A DNA stretch of 64,000 bases. It comes from Tyto alba (Eukaryota > Chordata > Aves > Strigiformes > Tytonidae). Of the stretch, positions 10,676 to 24,183 are shown in pieces (within the stretch, counting starts at the first letter, position 1; every line of letters starts with the position of its first letter). The notes beneath the pieces are model-generated. The model had not been told where the DNA came from. It saw only the letters and a list, made by a program, of their open reading frames with translations, and made no database searches. Where the stretch lies: assembly GCF_018691265.1 (NCBI RefSeq), contig NW_024881316.1, positions 28,145,319 through 28,209,318 of the forward strand. The letters run 5' to 3'. The translations under genes and the position numbers were made by a program.

Positions 10676-13600
10676 CACAAGCAGCAACTACTTTTTTATT
10701 TTAAAATAATTTTAAAATACACTATTTTTTTTTTGCCAAAGTAGTAAGCACAGAACACTTAGCATTACAGAGTCTGCCTGGAATTTCTTTGAATAATTAA
10801 ATTAGTTACTAAAAATCCAATTTGCCCTTTCACCACTACTCACTTCCTTAACTTTATGCGTGCCAACCAGAGCAATAAGAATACAATAATTGATTAAACT
10901 TTTTCATCTTATGCCAATACCATTCTGCAGCATTTGCTTTGCAAATGCTTCAGGGAAATTCTTGTGTTTATAAAAATCTCTATTTGGAGTTCTGAAGCAC
11001 AAAAAAAAAATAAATTATATAATGGAAAAATTGTGTTCAAGTTAAATTAAGTGTGAAAGTGTCAATTTAGGATTAGGAAAAGGAATATATACACTTATAA
11101 TTGTTAGCACAACACACGGATTTATGACTTTTTTTTCTGTGGTATGTTATTCAGTGAAATTACTTTTACTTAAGCTTACTTCAAAAACGAGCTAACTTAG
11201 GCTGTGTTTGCAGAGACCTGCTGGGGCATAAGCAAATTTAAACAATTTTTGGCTGCTCTGCCAGCTGCAAAGCATTCTTGACACCTTCTGCTTTACCATT
11301 CAATTTCCTTATATTATTTATACTTCAACGTAATACAGCTAAAGGGTTAAAAGCGTGACATTAATTTTAAAACTGAGATTAAGCTAGTGAAGCTCCATTA
11401 ATAGTTTTCTTCAACAGTTTAATTTAGAGATACAGAAGTAAGACAAAATAGCTCTGCACTTACTATCAAGTGCACTTTGAATACAGTGCAAATACACAGG
11501 AAAAAAAAAAAAAAAGTCACCCCAAAACTCTATCCTCCCTTGCAAACATGTAAATCAGAGATGATGATGAAGAAATCAAGTGAGTTTCTTCCATGCAAAA
11601 CCATGATAAAGGAAGAAAAACAGAACCCCAAGCAGGAACATTTTAGCAGTCTGGAACATGGTAACAACAAACCTGCCATCAAGAAATATGAATATTTTAT
11701 GTTATGAGTTAAGGTTGGAAAAACAAATATCTTTAGAAATCAAAGTAAGGCCTCTGTATAATTAGGAATGTCATCCTTGCAATCAGTTGTGGTGCTTTTT
11801 TTTTTTTTCCCCTCATAATTTATTTAAAGTTAGTAGGAATCTATGAGGGAAAAAAAAAAAAAAAGAAAAAGAGGAAATGCATCTATTAGATTTTAAAGAG
11901 TCCACGACAAAGAATTTTCAAAGGACTGTAGGACATAGTAGATATGCCTGTCCTCAGAAGGAAAAACTATTTTTTCCTTTCTCCCTCTAACACTGACTTT
12001 TCTTCCAATACATATTTTTTTTTTTAAATGAGGAGGGAGCACTCTAGAGTGCAACCTCTTGTATATTCACTGAATGACAATTTTTTTTTTTAAATTATGA
12101 ACATTTTTACTCATTTTTACCATATCACCACCTTACACTGATCAGTGAAGAAAACAACTGTACAGTGTTTCAGATGGAAAATATCTAGTTATTATTTAGT
12201 GAAAAAAATATTAATACAATTGAACCTAAAGCACACTGGCAGGAACTGCCTGTTCTTATTCCAATGTGCAGTTTTAAAACATTTATCTTCTTTACTCATT
12301 TATTTTGGATTGCAGTAGGACACTTGGGACTTCACAGACCCACTTTCCTTCAAACTGAATTCCCTAAATGTTTCAACTTTCTACAAATTCTTGAGTATCT
12401 TGAAATACACAAAACTTTTACTTCAGTAAAAAAATATTCTGAGACAGTAAGCTTTCTTTATATTTTAGGTATTATAAAATTTGATAACTTAGAAAGGTTA
12501 CAAATCAAAGCAAACAGCCAGGAATAGCAATCTGAGTGCTTATTATTTAACTTGGATACATTCCAGAGATTTCTCAGATAAGATATGCTTGCCTTTTCAG
12601 AACCTTATTTCTAAAGAGTTAAAATGTGCCCAGCTCCTCATGTAAGTCTACAAGGCACTAGATAGAAATAAGAAATGGTAGTGTGCAGATAGCAGGAAAT
12701 AACTGAATTTTTAAAGTTATCATTACTTTTGTAAACCTAACCATTCAGGCCCAAACATACCATGCTGACTGTGCTCCACAATGAACGGGCTCTCAAGCTG
12801 TTCACTTTTCATTTCAGGCGAAATTTCATAGCAGAGGTTTGGTATTTGTCAGGAAGGTGAACCTTGAGCTAGGAAACACTCGTGCCTGCAAAAGCTCCCC
12901 AATTCGGCCAACTTGTAAACCTTTGGAAAATGACGGTTGATTCGTATTTAGCAGGAACTTGCAAAAATGTTTTAGGAGACTCAGTAGCCACTGGGCTGCC
13001 TCTAGTTTCTCTCAGCTCTTTAGCACTGATTAGACTGCATTCCTACAGCTAAAAAGCAACACAGTATTTTCTACCTGCTCGCGTCTCTCACCTGTGACAA
13101 CTATTTCTTTGGTATCAGGAGAGAAAACCAAAGTTCAATATTATTTTGCTCTGGTACCTGGCTTACGCATCTCTCTCCTGCCCTTCCCCAAATGACACCT
13201 CTGCTGGCACCTGCGCAGGGAGAGGGCCGAGGTGTGCAGAGCAGTGGGGCAGGGCAGGCAAGCTCCTGCAAACGCTGCCCTTCACTGGCTCTTCCAAGTC
13301 CCAGCATGACATTTGCCCGCACACCACTGGCATCCATAAATCAGCTCCTCGTACGGGCACACAGGTGGAAAGCACCTATTCTGTTGGGGGAAAGAAAAGC
13401 CTAAAGCAAAACTGTATGCAAAAACAGACGGGTAAGACCTCCTTCCCATAGGAAGCTGATCAGAGCCAAGGACTTTCATTCTCGTTTCGCTTGCAGTTGT
13501 GCTAAGATGGTGCTGCAGGAAACCCAGGTCCCTGCGGTACAGGCACACTGCTAATTACACACAGCTCCTGCACACACCCAAAGCATGACCACAACATCAG

Positions 13601-16159
13601 CATTACAAGTCTCTGGGGAAAACACTTATCAAAAACCAAACAAAACAAAACAGAAAAACCAAACCCAAAAAACAACCCAACAAAACTAAACAGTACACAT
13701 TCACACAAAAAGTGTTTCCAGTGATGGAAACAAAAGCAAAACCACATGTATCAACAGGCTCTCCCTGTAAATAAACCAAGAAATAAGTAAAAATGCCTCT
13801 CTAGTATTTCATAAATACACCTATTACATACTAATTATGTTGTCAAGCATGCACAACAGATATTATTCTTCTGGATAAAAAACAAACTCAAAACTGAAGT
13901 CAAAAGAACAATGAATCTGCCTGCTCAGGTTTCAGAGAGACTACTAGCAACAGCATGCCTAATATTACAGGACTTTTTATTTCTTGAAATAAAGCCCAGA
14001 TCTCTGGATGTTAGGAAATAATTACAATTACTGAAAACATTGAACCTTACAAACTACTCACAGTGCTAAAAATTAAGCTTAAAGTTAGCTAAAAATTAAA
14101 ATAATTGAGTTGCAAAAAATCAAATCTAAAATAAAAACATTAGACATGAACTAGGTTGTCCAGAGAGTAGCAGCAACATCAGCAGACTTGTACTCTTTTG
14201 CGACGCCACAAGATGCTTTTCAGTGCTGGCTACACTATCACCAGAAAGACTGCTACGTAAAATCAGCATTTTGTGACCATTTATTTTAACTTCCTTCATA
14301 CTCAGCACACTGGTATTGCCTGCCATCACCAGAAACATAGACCAAGCCTGGTCCCAAGCAGGTCTTTTCCACCTCAACGCCCTATGAGTAGATTCTGCCA
14401 TTAAATTTCACCAAGAAATGTTGCTGGTATGTAGCAAGTCCTTAAAAGGAGATGCTGTAAGGAAAGTAGGTACAGCCAGTATTTGGAAAACTGCATAAAT
14501 ACACAACGGATCCCTATTTATGCTGAAAAACATCTATTCATATTAAAGGCTTTTAGGTTTCCATCAGTAATAAAGGAATACTAATATACTTAACAGTACC
14601 AAGGTTACCATTCTAAATTTGTGTAAATTCCACCAGGCACCTAACATGAGGTATAACACTCAAAACAGAAAAGCTACCTTTCTGTCTGACACACCTGTTG
14701 GTAGGGATAGGTGCTGATGCTGGCTGTGTAGCCGAGCTCAGCCTCAGCTACTGCGCATTATGAACTGCTGAACTCACCTACAACGTGCTGCCAAGGGGAC
14801 GATCCGCACAGGGAGTGGGAAAACCAAAAATTGAACAGCAGGAGGACTGCAAAGTCTTTGGGAAAATGAAGATCTATCCCTGCACTGCCAGAGCTGGATA
14901 CGTGTTGGCTAACCATAGGATACAAGTGTCATGTGAGAGAAAAAAGAAAAGGAAAATTTTCTAGGAAATGTAGTTTTGATGATGCAGTTGAAATATTTGT
15001 GAGAGAATAACCATTTTTAAGGAAATTTCCACCAGTGAGAACAGTCTGGCTTGTTCTTTATTTCTTCACATTTTTTTTCTAGCAGATATAATCTATTAAT
15101 ATCTAGTTTTCCAAATAATTACTTTTTACATTGAAGCAGTTACTGTTTAATGGTTTGAGGAACATGCATTCCTCTAATACAGCTTGTTTAATTCTAATTA
15201 GCAACATGAAACTGCTGTATCATCTGATAATACCTTGAACTGAAAGGACTTTAAGAATAATTGGGAGTCCCGTGAAGCAGAAAGTATTAGAAAGAGGCCC
15301 TGGAGGCCTAAAACAGGGAGCACGAGATCCCACTTCTACAGGAAGGAAGCTTACAGTTCCAGTACATAAACTGTGTCTCATACTAAAAAGTGCTGAAACC
15401 CACTCAGAGCAAAAGCTTAAGTATCATAGGTCTTGGATCATGCCTAGCAACATCTTTCTACCAGGCTGACACATTTTGGATTTGAAATAGCAAGGGATTT
15501 GACTTCATTTTTGGATCATGTTTCTTTCTCTACCTTGCCAGCAACTGTACATACTTCCCATACCGAACCTTTGGATGACTTTGGCAGAGGGATACCTAAA
15601 TTCTGGGTCACTGGTCCAGGCTGAACAACCGTTTATCTAGCAATGTCAAAACTGAAGCACTTGCAGGCATTCCCCAAAAGCAGCACTTTGAACATCTAGA
15701 AGCATCTAACTCACTTATCAACATCGTTCATACACTCAGCCTCCTCCCGTGGCAGCAGCCCTGGGGTGGGCTCAGAAGATGCACATGGCTTCAGGAATGG
15801 ATTTGTCTTTTTGGACACACTGCCACCGGTTCCTTTTTCTCAACAAAAACTCCATCTAACACTCGCAGAGCACTGCGTGCCACCTGTACATACACACTCA
15901 AGGAAACCTCAATTGTTAGATAAATGTATTCTAACCAAGAAAACAATCTAGAAATCAACTTTTATAGCAACTTACAGCATCTTTTACTACAGAAAATTTA
16001 TAGACTAGAACAGAATGGCTACGTCCTGTAAATCCAGGACAATACAGGAAATATTTTGGATTTCAGCTGGCTTCTGACCCACTTGTTTCTATTGCTAACC
16101 CTTCGCCCAGCCCAAAGAGCACTATACAGATTGATCTGTAAACAAAGTTCAATATATGC

Positions 16160-17235
16160 TGTCCTGGGTTTGAGTGAGTGGTGAGGTGTTTTTTGGTGGC
16201 ACAGGAGGGGGCTATAGGGGTGTCCCCCTGTGAGAAGCTTCTCGAAGCTCCCCCAGCTCCAAGTCAGCCCCACCTCTGCACCAAAACTGAGCCAATCAGC
16301 TGCACCTCTGCAATAACGTATTTAAGAAGGGACATGGGAGGAGGAGTTGGACTTGTGAGGAGGAGTTGCTGCAGCTGCGTGAACACCAAGGTCAGTGGTG
16401 GAACAGAGGAAGAAAGGAGGGGGGAGGTGTGCCGGAGCAGAGACCCCCCTGTATCCTGTGGTGAGATGGCAGGGTGGCCCCCCCCTGCCACCCATGAAGA
16501 TCTACGGTGGAGCAGACATTGATTAACGGCCTGTGTTTTTTGCCTGGATGATCAAGGTGCTGTGCCTGAAGAAGGCCAGGGTCTTGTGGGAAAAGGCAGC
16601 CCCGCTGCTGTAATTCAGCGCTGGGAGGATTGCAGCATGCGGGGGAGTCCCACGCCGGAGCAGCTCGGGAAGGGCTGCAGCCGTGGGAGGGAATCCAGTC
16701 AGGGGAAGTTAGTGACCCATGACGGAGCAGTGTGGGGAACGCTGTGGCCCATGGGGGGAATTCAAGTCGGAGAAAGTTTGTGGAGGACTGTCTCCTGTGA
16801 GAGGGGGACCACGATGGAGTAGGGGGAACAAGTTCCAGAAGCTCCCTCCACCAAAGATGGAAGAAGAGGCAGCACTGACTGCACCCCACATTCCCTGCCC
16901 CTGCGCCACTGGGGGAGGAGGAAGAGATATCAGGAGCAAAGCTGAGCCCGGGAAGAAGGGAGGGGTGGGGGGAAGGTGTTCTCAAGATGTGGCAATGCTT
17001 CTCACTGGCCTACTCCGTTAAGTGATGTTGTTAGTGTCTGTAATAAATGTATGTTCTTTTTTTCCTTCCCTTAATGAGTCCACCTTTTGTCCATAATCAT
17101 AATGGGTGATTTGCCCCTCCCAGTCCTATCTTGAATCCCAAGCCTGGCTCATTTGTCCCTTCTCATCACTGGAAGAGAAGGGAGGAGTGAGCGGCTGCAT
17201 GGTGCTGGGCTGCTGACCAGGCTCAAACCACAACA
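16160..17235 (+). mobile_element. Solo LTR of an endogenous retrovirus, plus orientation (copy A)
   Basis: The element starts TGTCCTGGGTTTGAG and ends AAACCACAACA (TGT...ACA termini). It is flanked by a perfect 5-bp duplication, TATGC at 16155-16159 and 17236-17240, a direct sign of retroviral integration. A TATA-like TATTTAAG near 16319 and an AATAAA at 17042-17047 give the expected U3-R-U5 order. No gag, pol or env remains, so it is a solo LTR left by recombination. It lies in ARHGEF10 intron 2, antisense to the gene. A related copy lies inverted at 23112-24183. Open frames inside it (100 codons sense, 197 antisense) have no known domain and follow from high GC. A 5-bp duplication fits an ERVL-like or ERV1-like class; I cannot name the family. 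Confidence 0.9.
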
Positions 17236-20200
17236 TATGCAAAGTTTGACAAATCCATTATCCCAGAAACTAGTGGGGAGAGAGTTTTTTAGCATCTCTT
17301 TTCTTAGCATTTGTTTCAATTGTTGTTTTAATGTGTCTTGCTCTTCTTTGTCCTAATGTACTAAGGTCCTGTTATAACTCAAAAAAAGTATAGTTGCGGA
17401 ATTCACGCAAACTCAAGAAAACAGTAGTTTTTACATCAAGACTCACTAACTGAACTCTCCAAAATCCTGTTTTACAATATACCCTTTTAACACCGCTTCT
17501 ACCAGAAATTCTGTCACCTTTGTGGACACTGGCTTAAGTTGGGCAACAATGGTGTTTCCTTGGAACTTTTCAGTCCATCGCCCTGAGTCCTCATTGCCAC
17601 CTTTCATTAGCCATGGAGGGGAAAGGAAGCCCTGTCTTGGCCCCAACATTGGCCAAAGACAACCACCATAAACAAACTTCATGATTCAGAGCTTCAGCCA
17701 GTCCACATGAAAGTCAGGAAGGAATTTCTTCCAACATGAAGAGTGTTCTTAAGAATTTGGCTGGCACATGTTCTTCATGTGCAAACGTGAGTCACCATCA
17801 GATATGCAAGTGGGAAAGAGCAAAGCCAGCCAAAGTTAATTTTACTTCTACCTTCTTATGCAATACAGGAGACTGCTAAAATGCTCTGGATATGTTACAC
17901 CCAACCAATTGACTACTCCCAGGGCAGCACCTGGATCTCCCTTTGTCTCTCCCTGTGGCAACTGGGAAATACAGAGACTGGGAAGTTGACCATCAGTGTT
18001 GGCACCCCCTTATTCCAGCCCTTGGAGAAACCTGTACCAGCATAACAGAAGATTTTTTGGGAACTATCATGCTTTCACCTAATCAAAGTTATTAAGCTCA
18101 ACAACAGACTATTTAGCAATGAGACAGATTCCTGCAACAACTCTTATTTGACAGACATCTCCTATAGTCATTTTACTGAAACTATGACAAGGTTGCATTT
18201 CCTGGAAAGATTATTTAAATGAGGAAGAAAAAAGAATCTATACAGGGCATTGGAGCGTTTTTCCACAAAAAAAAAAAAAAAAAAAACGTTTAACATGTAT
18301 GTCTTCCTCAGTTTTACCCATGCTCATGCATAAGATAAAAGAATTATAAAAAAAAGTTATAAAAAAATTATAAAAAAAGTTAATCCCTCTGTAAACTCTA
18401 GAGAAGAATCATTACAGAGACTTTAGGCATAGTTAGGGAATATTTACTGGGATCAGTGAAACTGAATTAAAAAAAAAAGAAAATCCCTCAGTTATTTGGC
18501 AGCAATTTATCCTGGCCAGTTAATGCTATATACAAGTCCTAAAAAGGCAAAAGAAGCAAAGAGAAAAATAATTCACACCTCTCCTTATATGTTGGCTCAC
18601 TGTTTGGAAGTAAAATTTCAGAACTTTGCTTACACAAATATTCATTGCAAGAATACCCAAAAATCAGTACAAATTCCTTTAAAATTTGTTTGTCTTTTAA
18701 GAAAACAATACTAGCTACACCAGACCAAAGATAAAGTTTTGCTGCAATCCCTTGGAAGCCCTTTATCTCATCATTTGCTCTTTTTGATAAACACGTCTGG
18801 GCCTTGTCCCTGCACACAAATAGCAAGTTAAGTCCAGCAGTAAAGTCACCTTACAGAGCAGCTGAGTGATTAGACAAAAAAACACAACAACTTATTATTC
18901 AGAAAAAAAAAAAACACCAAATACTACCAGAAGGATGAAGTCAAATTCTCAGAAATCTATGACAGTAGATCACATCTGATCATTTAACAAATTATAGACA
19001 TCTAGCAAAGATTTTACTGTATTAGTTCAAAACAAAATAAGATATAATTACATCTATGTAAACTGTGTTTTCTTTGTAGACGCTAAAAACAGAAACAAGT
19101 TTTTAATTAATCTATTTATTTTCTCTCTATTTCTTGATTTTCCCAATACTCATGAATAGTTGGCTAGAAGAAAAAAACACATAATTAGGAGTGACATGTG
19201 ACACCATCTGTGCATTTCTGCAATGGGAATTTTCTTGTTACTCTTTGTTATACAGCTTGTCTGAATTGTCACACAAAATAGTTGATCCTTACCTTAAACA
19301 ATGCATTTTCCTTTATTTACTGAGAGAAATGTGATCTTTAGAAATAAATAAATTGTTCTGTTATAGATGGGATGTCAGACACCAGCAAGATACTGCCAGC
19401 TTCAAAAACAAGGAACCATTCATAACTACAATTCATATTCTGTTCTCATTCTTCTGAAATCTTGGCTCCCCTTTTACCATCATTTGTAACTGTCTGTATG
19501 CTGAAAATAGATACCTAACAAACAATGCTGTTTAGCCCAAGACCAACTCCCTTTATAGCTGCAGTTTAATTTAAGCAGTGTTCTTATTTCAATCCCCCCA
19601 ATCATAGTAAGAAACATCTTTTTGTTTTACTTCAGTCTGAAATACAAGCTTGGGTACCCCCGGTGTTCTTCACTTCCATAAACTAAATCGTAAAACATAC
19701 AAGTGCTCTTCTTGTCAATATTATAAAAGCCCCACTTTAACTTTCTCCTTTCTCAGTCACAAAATTAGCTTTTTAAAACAGTTGAAACCTAAATAAACTG
19801 TGAAATAATTCACTAAACAGCACAAAATGAAACTAAATAATCTGAAAGAAATATATATAGGGGACACAATAAAAACCAGTTCCTCTAGCAGAGAAATATA
19901 GTGATCTCTACAGCAAAACATAGAAGCCATCCAGCAGCTCCCTACCAGGGTTAATCAAAATTTCTTCTAGTTTTTTTTTTTTTTGTTGTTAGAATATGTA
20001 AAGTTATCCGAATGGCAACTTTTATGAGAGTACAGTTGTTCCTACTTCACTCTTACCCGCAGACTCAAGCCAGACTTCCTTCTCAGGGACAGAGGAACTA
20101 ATGACTATTTTAGTGTTCCGGCGCTGGCAGGCAAACAACAAAAAATAACTGCGGAAAGACACAATCACAGCACTCGATCACATACAGGATATCCAGATTT

Positions 20201-20673
20201 AAGTCCTTGGCCTCCTTGCTCTATGTCTCTCTGTATCAAGAACAAAGAAATATCCCACTCACAGCCCTAAAGCGCTAATGATTTGTACAAAAAGGTATAT
20301 AAAATGCTTCTACGATTGGTGTCTAGGAGATATCTTCAGTCTGTTGTCATTTTAAAAAAAGTCAACCAACCAACCAGACAAATTCAATGCCTTTGAAGAA
20401 CATCTTAAATCCCAAACTTCACCAGAATAAGGTTTCTCACCTAGCTTTACCCACAGTACTGGGGACAATGGTGTAGGTAGAGTGAACATCCAGCACTCCA
20501 CTACACTTGGTCTTTAAAGGCACCTCACGCTTCCCAAACAAAGAGTGACAAGTGATTTTCTCTCCAGTAAAGAAATGATTTGGCAGTAATACAAAGACTA
20601 TGCTATCAAATTAATTCTCATTGTCCTTGGACAAACACTAAAATTTCAGTATTTCACTTCAAAATTTTAATAT
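17236..20673 (-). other. ARHGEF10: ARHGEF10 intron 2 between LTRs
   Basis: AT-rich unique sequence with A/T homopolymers, including a 20-nt A run at 18267-18286. No exon, RNA gene or further element was recognised. Confidence 0.5.
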
Positions 20674-21208
20674 TGTGCTGGTTTTGACTGGGGTAGAGTT
20701 ATCTCTCTTCACAGTAGCTAGGATGGGGCTATGTCTTGGATTGGTGCTGAGCACAGTGTTGATAACACAGGGATGTTTTCATTACTGCTGGGCAGCGCTT
20801 ACACAGTGCCAAGGCCTTTGCTGCTCCTCACCCCACCCCATCAGAGAGTGGGCTGGGGGTGCACAAGGAGCTGGGAGGGGACACGGCCGGGACAGCTGTC
20901 CCCAACTGACCCAAGGGACATCCCACACCATATGGCATCGTGCTCAGCATACACACCTGGGGGAAGAAGGAGGGAGGGGGGGACATTTGGAGTTACGGCG
21001 TTTGTCCTCCCAAGTCACTGTTACACATGATGGAGCCGTTTTCCTGGAGATGGCTGAGCACCTGTCTGTGATGTGAAGCAGTGAATAAATTCCTTGGTTT
21101 GCTTTGTGTGCACATGTGGCTTTTGTTTTACTTATTAAACTGTCTTTATCTCAACCCACCAGCTTTCTCACTTTTACTCTTCCTCATGGTTGAGGTTAAA
21201 CCACAACA
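20674..21208 (+). mobile_element. Solo LTR, plus orientation (different, shorter type)
   Basis: 535 bp starting TGTGCTGGTTTTGACTGGGG and ending GTTAAACCACAACA, with an AATAAA at 21084-21089. The ACCACAACA terminus is shared with copy A, but the body differs. Flanks are AATAT before and AATAC after, a 5-bp target-site duplication with one mismatch. It lies in ARHGEF10 intron 2, antisense to the gene. No internal retroviral sequence remains. Two overlapping open frames of 133 and 99 codons have no recognisable features. Confidence 0.85.
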
Positions 21209-23111
21209 AATACAAATAATACGTTCACTTCCTATAAATACGAAACAAAATATACTGTCTGTTCACAATTCAAGAACTGTATTGTGTTGCAGCCATACTC
21301 TAAATCTCATCACTATATATTAACCTATCTTGATAGACTTAATTAATTATAAAACAGAGCTTAAAGTTTATTTTAGGCTTTACAGCTGTTGTAAAAGGCA
21401 ACTCAGTGTAGGACAACCGGAATGAATTGTTGGCAAGTACACTCAGTATGAAGAAACACACCCAACGTTTTCTAGTAGTTTTCACAAAGAAATCATATGA
21501 CGTATACTGCCATGTACCAGAAATAGTGAGAGAGAGATAAATTCAGAGATGAAAATGCAAAACCAGAAGCCTAACTGACACAGATAATACACTCCACTCA
21601 CAGCCTCCCTTGGGCAAGCAAGAAGCTGTTTCTCAGGTATCCATCCTGCTGAGCAAAAAAAGGTGGTTTTCCTTTTGAAACAGGCCCTGGTGAAACTTCT
21701 CATTTGAAGAAAAGGACTTCCACTTTTCTTTAGTTGAAAAATATCTTAAGATCTTGCAATGAAAAACAGCCAGAGATCACATCTCCTAATAAAGCATTAA
21801 TAGCACGAGCACAGGCTGTCACACATAAACACCATTCTAGCATTAAACATCCATTCTCCAGTCCTAGCTGGTCAGCATGGACATGATTCCTCTACAGAAG
21901 CACAATGTGATTCCTGGTTCTCAGAATTACCAGCTTTTTAATTCCTCACTGCAGAGCCTACATTCCGCAGCATATCCTTTTCTTGTCTAAATGAGTTTGG
22001 TTAAGGACACTCCATTACAGCAACTAATTAAAAACATAATTATAACTTTCAGCCATGATAAAATTTACCATTTTCATTTAGCTTTTAAAAAAGGATTTGT
22101 TTTGTTGATAGAGAGAACAAGAATCATTATCTACTTTATTTCACAAAATAGCCATGGAAAGTTTTTATATATGAAATCTTAAATACCAGCACTTTGTGCA
22201 TAAATTCATATGCATAGACACACTAAAGAAGGGAACACAAGCTAGTACTATCATCTCAAGTGTCAATTTTGGAAGTAGTATTTTGGATTATGCTCTTAGC
22301 TAAGGCAGACTTTGCATCCACCCTCCTCCAACTGCTCCTTCGATAACACATACACTCATTCAAAATATATAGAGAAAAATACTAGGGAATTTTTAATCAT
22401 GGCTAGAAGAACCTCTTTTTAAAGCAGGCTGGAGGAAGGAGCATACAGGCATTAATTTTTCTAAAGTTACTCAGTACTTGAATTTGCTCTGGGGTAGGGG
22501 AATTATCTAGCACAGACTTGCCTCTGCCTAATTAACAATGCATGAATGGAATGTCCAAACAGCTATGAGCAGATATGTTGCATAAGCATAATAAATTAAA
22601 TAAAAGGTAAAACATGTTATCTTCCATTCTTTTATCGCAGGTAGTTATTCCCTATCAAGAAGTGGCAGAAGCAGCTGTGCTAATGGCCTTAACTGTACTT
22701 TAACTTAAACAAGGTATAGATTCACATGGTTATTGCTAATGAAAATACATTATTTAACATTAATTTAATCACATAGCTTTCATATACATTCTCACAACAT
22801 CCCCATGACAAAGATGAAGGTTTACCATTATTCTTCCCCTTTGTATACATTAGGATTGATACAAATAAATTTGTGGCATTTACTTGTTCAAAACATAGAC
22901 AACCTACGTGACATGAATAAAACTGAGATTTATAATGCAAAGCGTACACCTGTAAATGGAATGGAACCCGTGCAACTTTAAACACTGCAGCTATATTTGT
23001 TAGGACAATAAATAGGTAAAAGAAAAAATTCCCATGATGTTTAAAAAAAAAAAAGGCAAGCAGGTTATTTCATCTGTGACTCCAATCCAGGCTTTTAGAA
23101 TCATTATGCTA
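21209..23111 (-). other. ARHGEF10: ARHGEF10 intron 2 between LTRs
   Basis: AT-rich intronic sequence. Nothing beyond short A/T runs was recognised. Confidence 0.5.
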
Positions 23112-24183
23112 TGTTGTGATTTAGGCCTGATTGGCAGACAACCACAATGCAGCAGCTCTCTCTCCCTTCCCCTCCGGCAATGAGAAGGGACAGAGCCAGG
23201 CTTGGGGTTCAAGATAGGACTGGGATGGGGAAAAATCCCCCTTTTATGATCACAAGCAAAAGGCAGACTCGTTAGGGGAAGAAAAAAAAAGAACATACAT
23301 TTATTACAGACACTAACAACACATAACAGAGTAGGACAGTGAGAAGCATTGCCACATCTTGAGAACACCTTCTCCCCACCCCTCCCTTCTTCCCAGGCTC
23401 AGCTCTGCTCCCGATATCTCTACCTCCTCCCCCAGTGGCGCAGGGGCAGGGAATGGGGGGTGCAGTCAGTGCTGCCTCTTCTTCCATCTTTGGTGGAGGG
23501 AGCTTCTGGAACTTGTTCCCCCTACTCCATCGTGGTCCCCCTCTCACAGGAGACAGTCCTCCACAAACTTTCTCCGACTTGAATTCCCCCCATGGGCCGC
23601 AGCGTTCCCCACACTGCTCCGTCATGGGTCACTAACTTCCCCTGACTGGATTCCCTCCCACGGCTGCAGCCCTTCCCGAGCTGCTCTGGTGTGGGACTCC
23701 CCCGCATGCTGCAATCCTCCCAGCGCTGAATTACAGCAGCGGGGCTACCTTTTCCCATGAGACCCTGGCCTTCTTCAGGCACAGCACCTTGATCATCTGA
23801 GCAGGAGCAACAGGCCACAAATCAATGTCTGCTCCACCGTAGATCTTCATAGGTGGCAGGGGGGGCCGCCCTGCCATCTCACCACAGGATACAGGGGGGT
23901 CTCTCCTCCGGCACACCTCCCCCCTCCTTTCTTCCTCCGTTCCTCCACTGACCTTGGTGTTCATGCAGCTGTAGCAACTCCTCCTCACAAGTCCCACTGC
24001 TCGTCACCACGTCCCTTCTTAAATACGTCATCGCAGAGGCGCAGCCGATTGACTCAATTTCCCAAACAGAAGTGGAGCTGACATGGAGCTGGGGGAGCTT
24101 CGAGAAGCTTCTCACAGGGGGCCGCCCTGATAGCCCCCTCCCCTGCCACCAAAAAAACTCCACCACTCACTCAACCCAGGACA
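23112..24183 (-). mobile_element. Solo LTR, minus orientation (copy B, inverted relative to copy A)
   Basis: Read on the minus strand it begins TGTCCTGGGTTGAGTGAGTG and ends in CACAACA. It is flanked by a perfect 5-bp duplication, TGCTA at 23107-23111 and 24184-24188, different from that of copy A, so the two inserted independently. By eye it is roughly 85-95% identical to copy A along its length, higher in the 3' half. A TGACGTATTTAAG segment (CRE-like half followed by TATA-like) lies around 24018-24029 and an AATAAA (minus) at 23300-23305. Unlike the other two intronic LTRs, it has the same orientation as ARHGEF10. Confidence 0.9.

Larger units (their letters stand above)
7675..16159 (-). 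other. ARHGEF10: ARHGEF10 intron 2, right-hand unique part
   Basis: About 8.5 kb, AT-rich with many A/T runs (for example 32 A at 10641-10672) and an A/C-rich low-complexity stretch at 13627-13692. Locally GC-richer patches lie at 7.77-8.05 kb and 13.1-13.5 kb, each ending on the minus strand in a good splice donor (7783 and 13092). No coding exon besides the candidates listed was recognised. Confidence 0.5.

Noticed and set aside
16392..16985. 197-codon open frame in LTR copy A, with a matching 133-codon frame in copy B
   Set aside because: It is antisense within a GC-rich LTR, differs in length between copies and has no retroviral or cellular domain; conservation only reflects copy relatedness.
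16719..17021. 100-codon sense frame in LTR copy A, repeated in copy B
   Set aside because: Preserved because the copies are similar; it lies in R/U5-like sequence and shows no protein signature.
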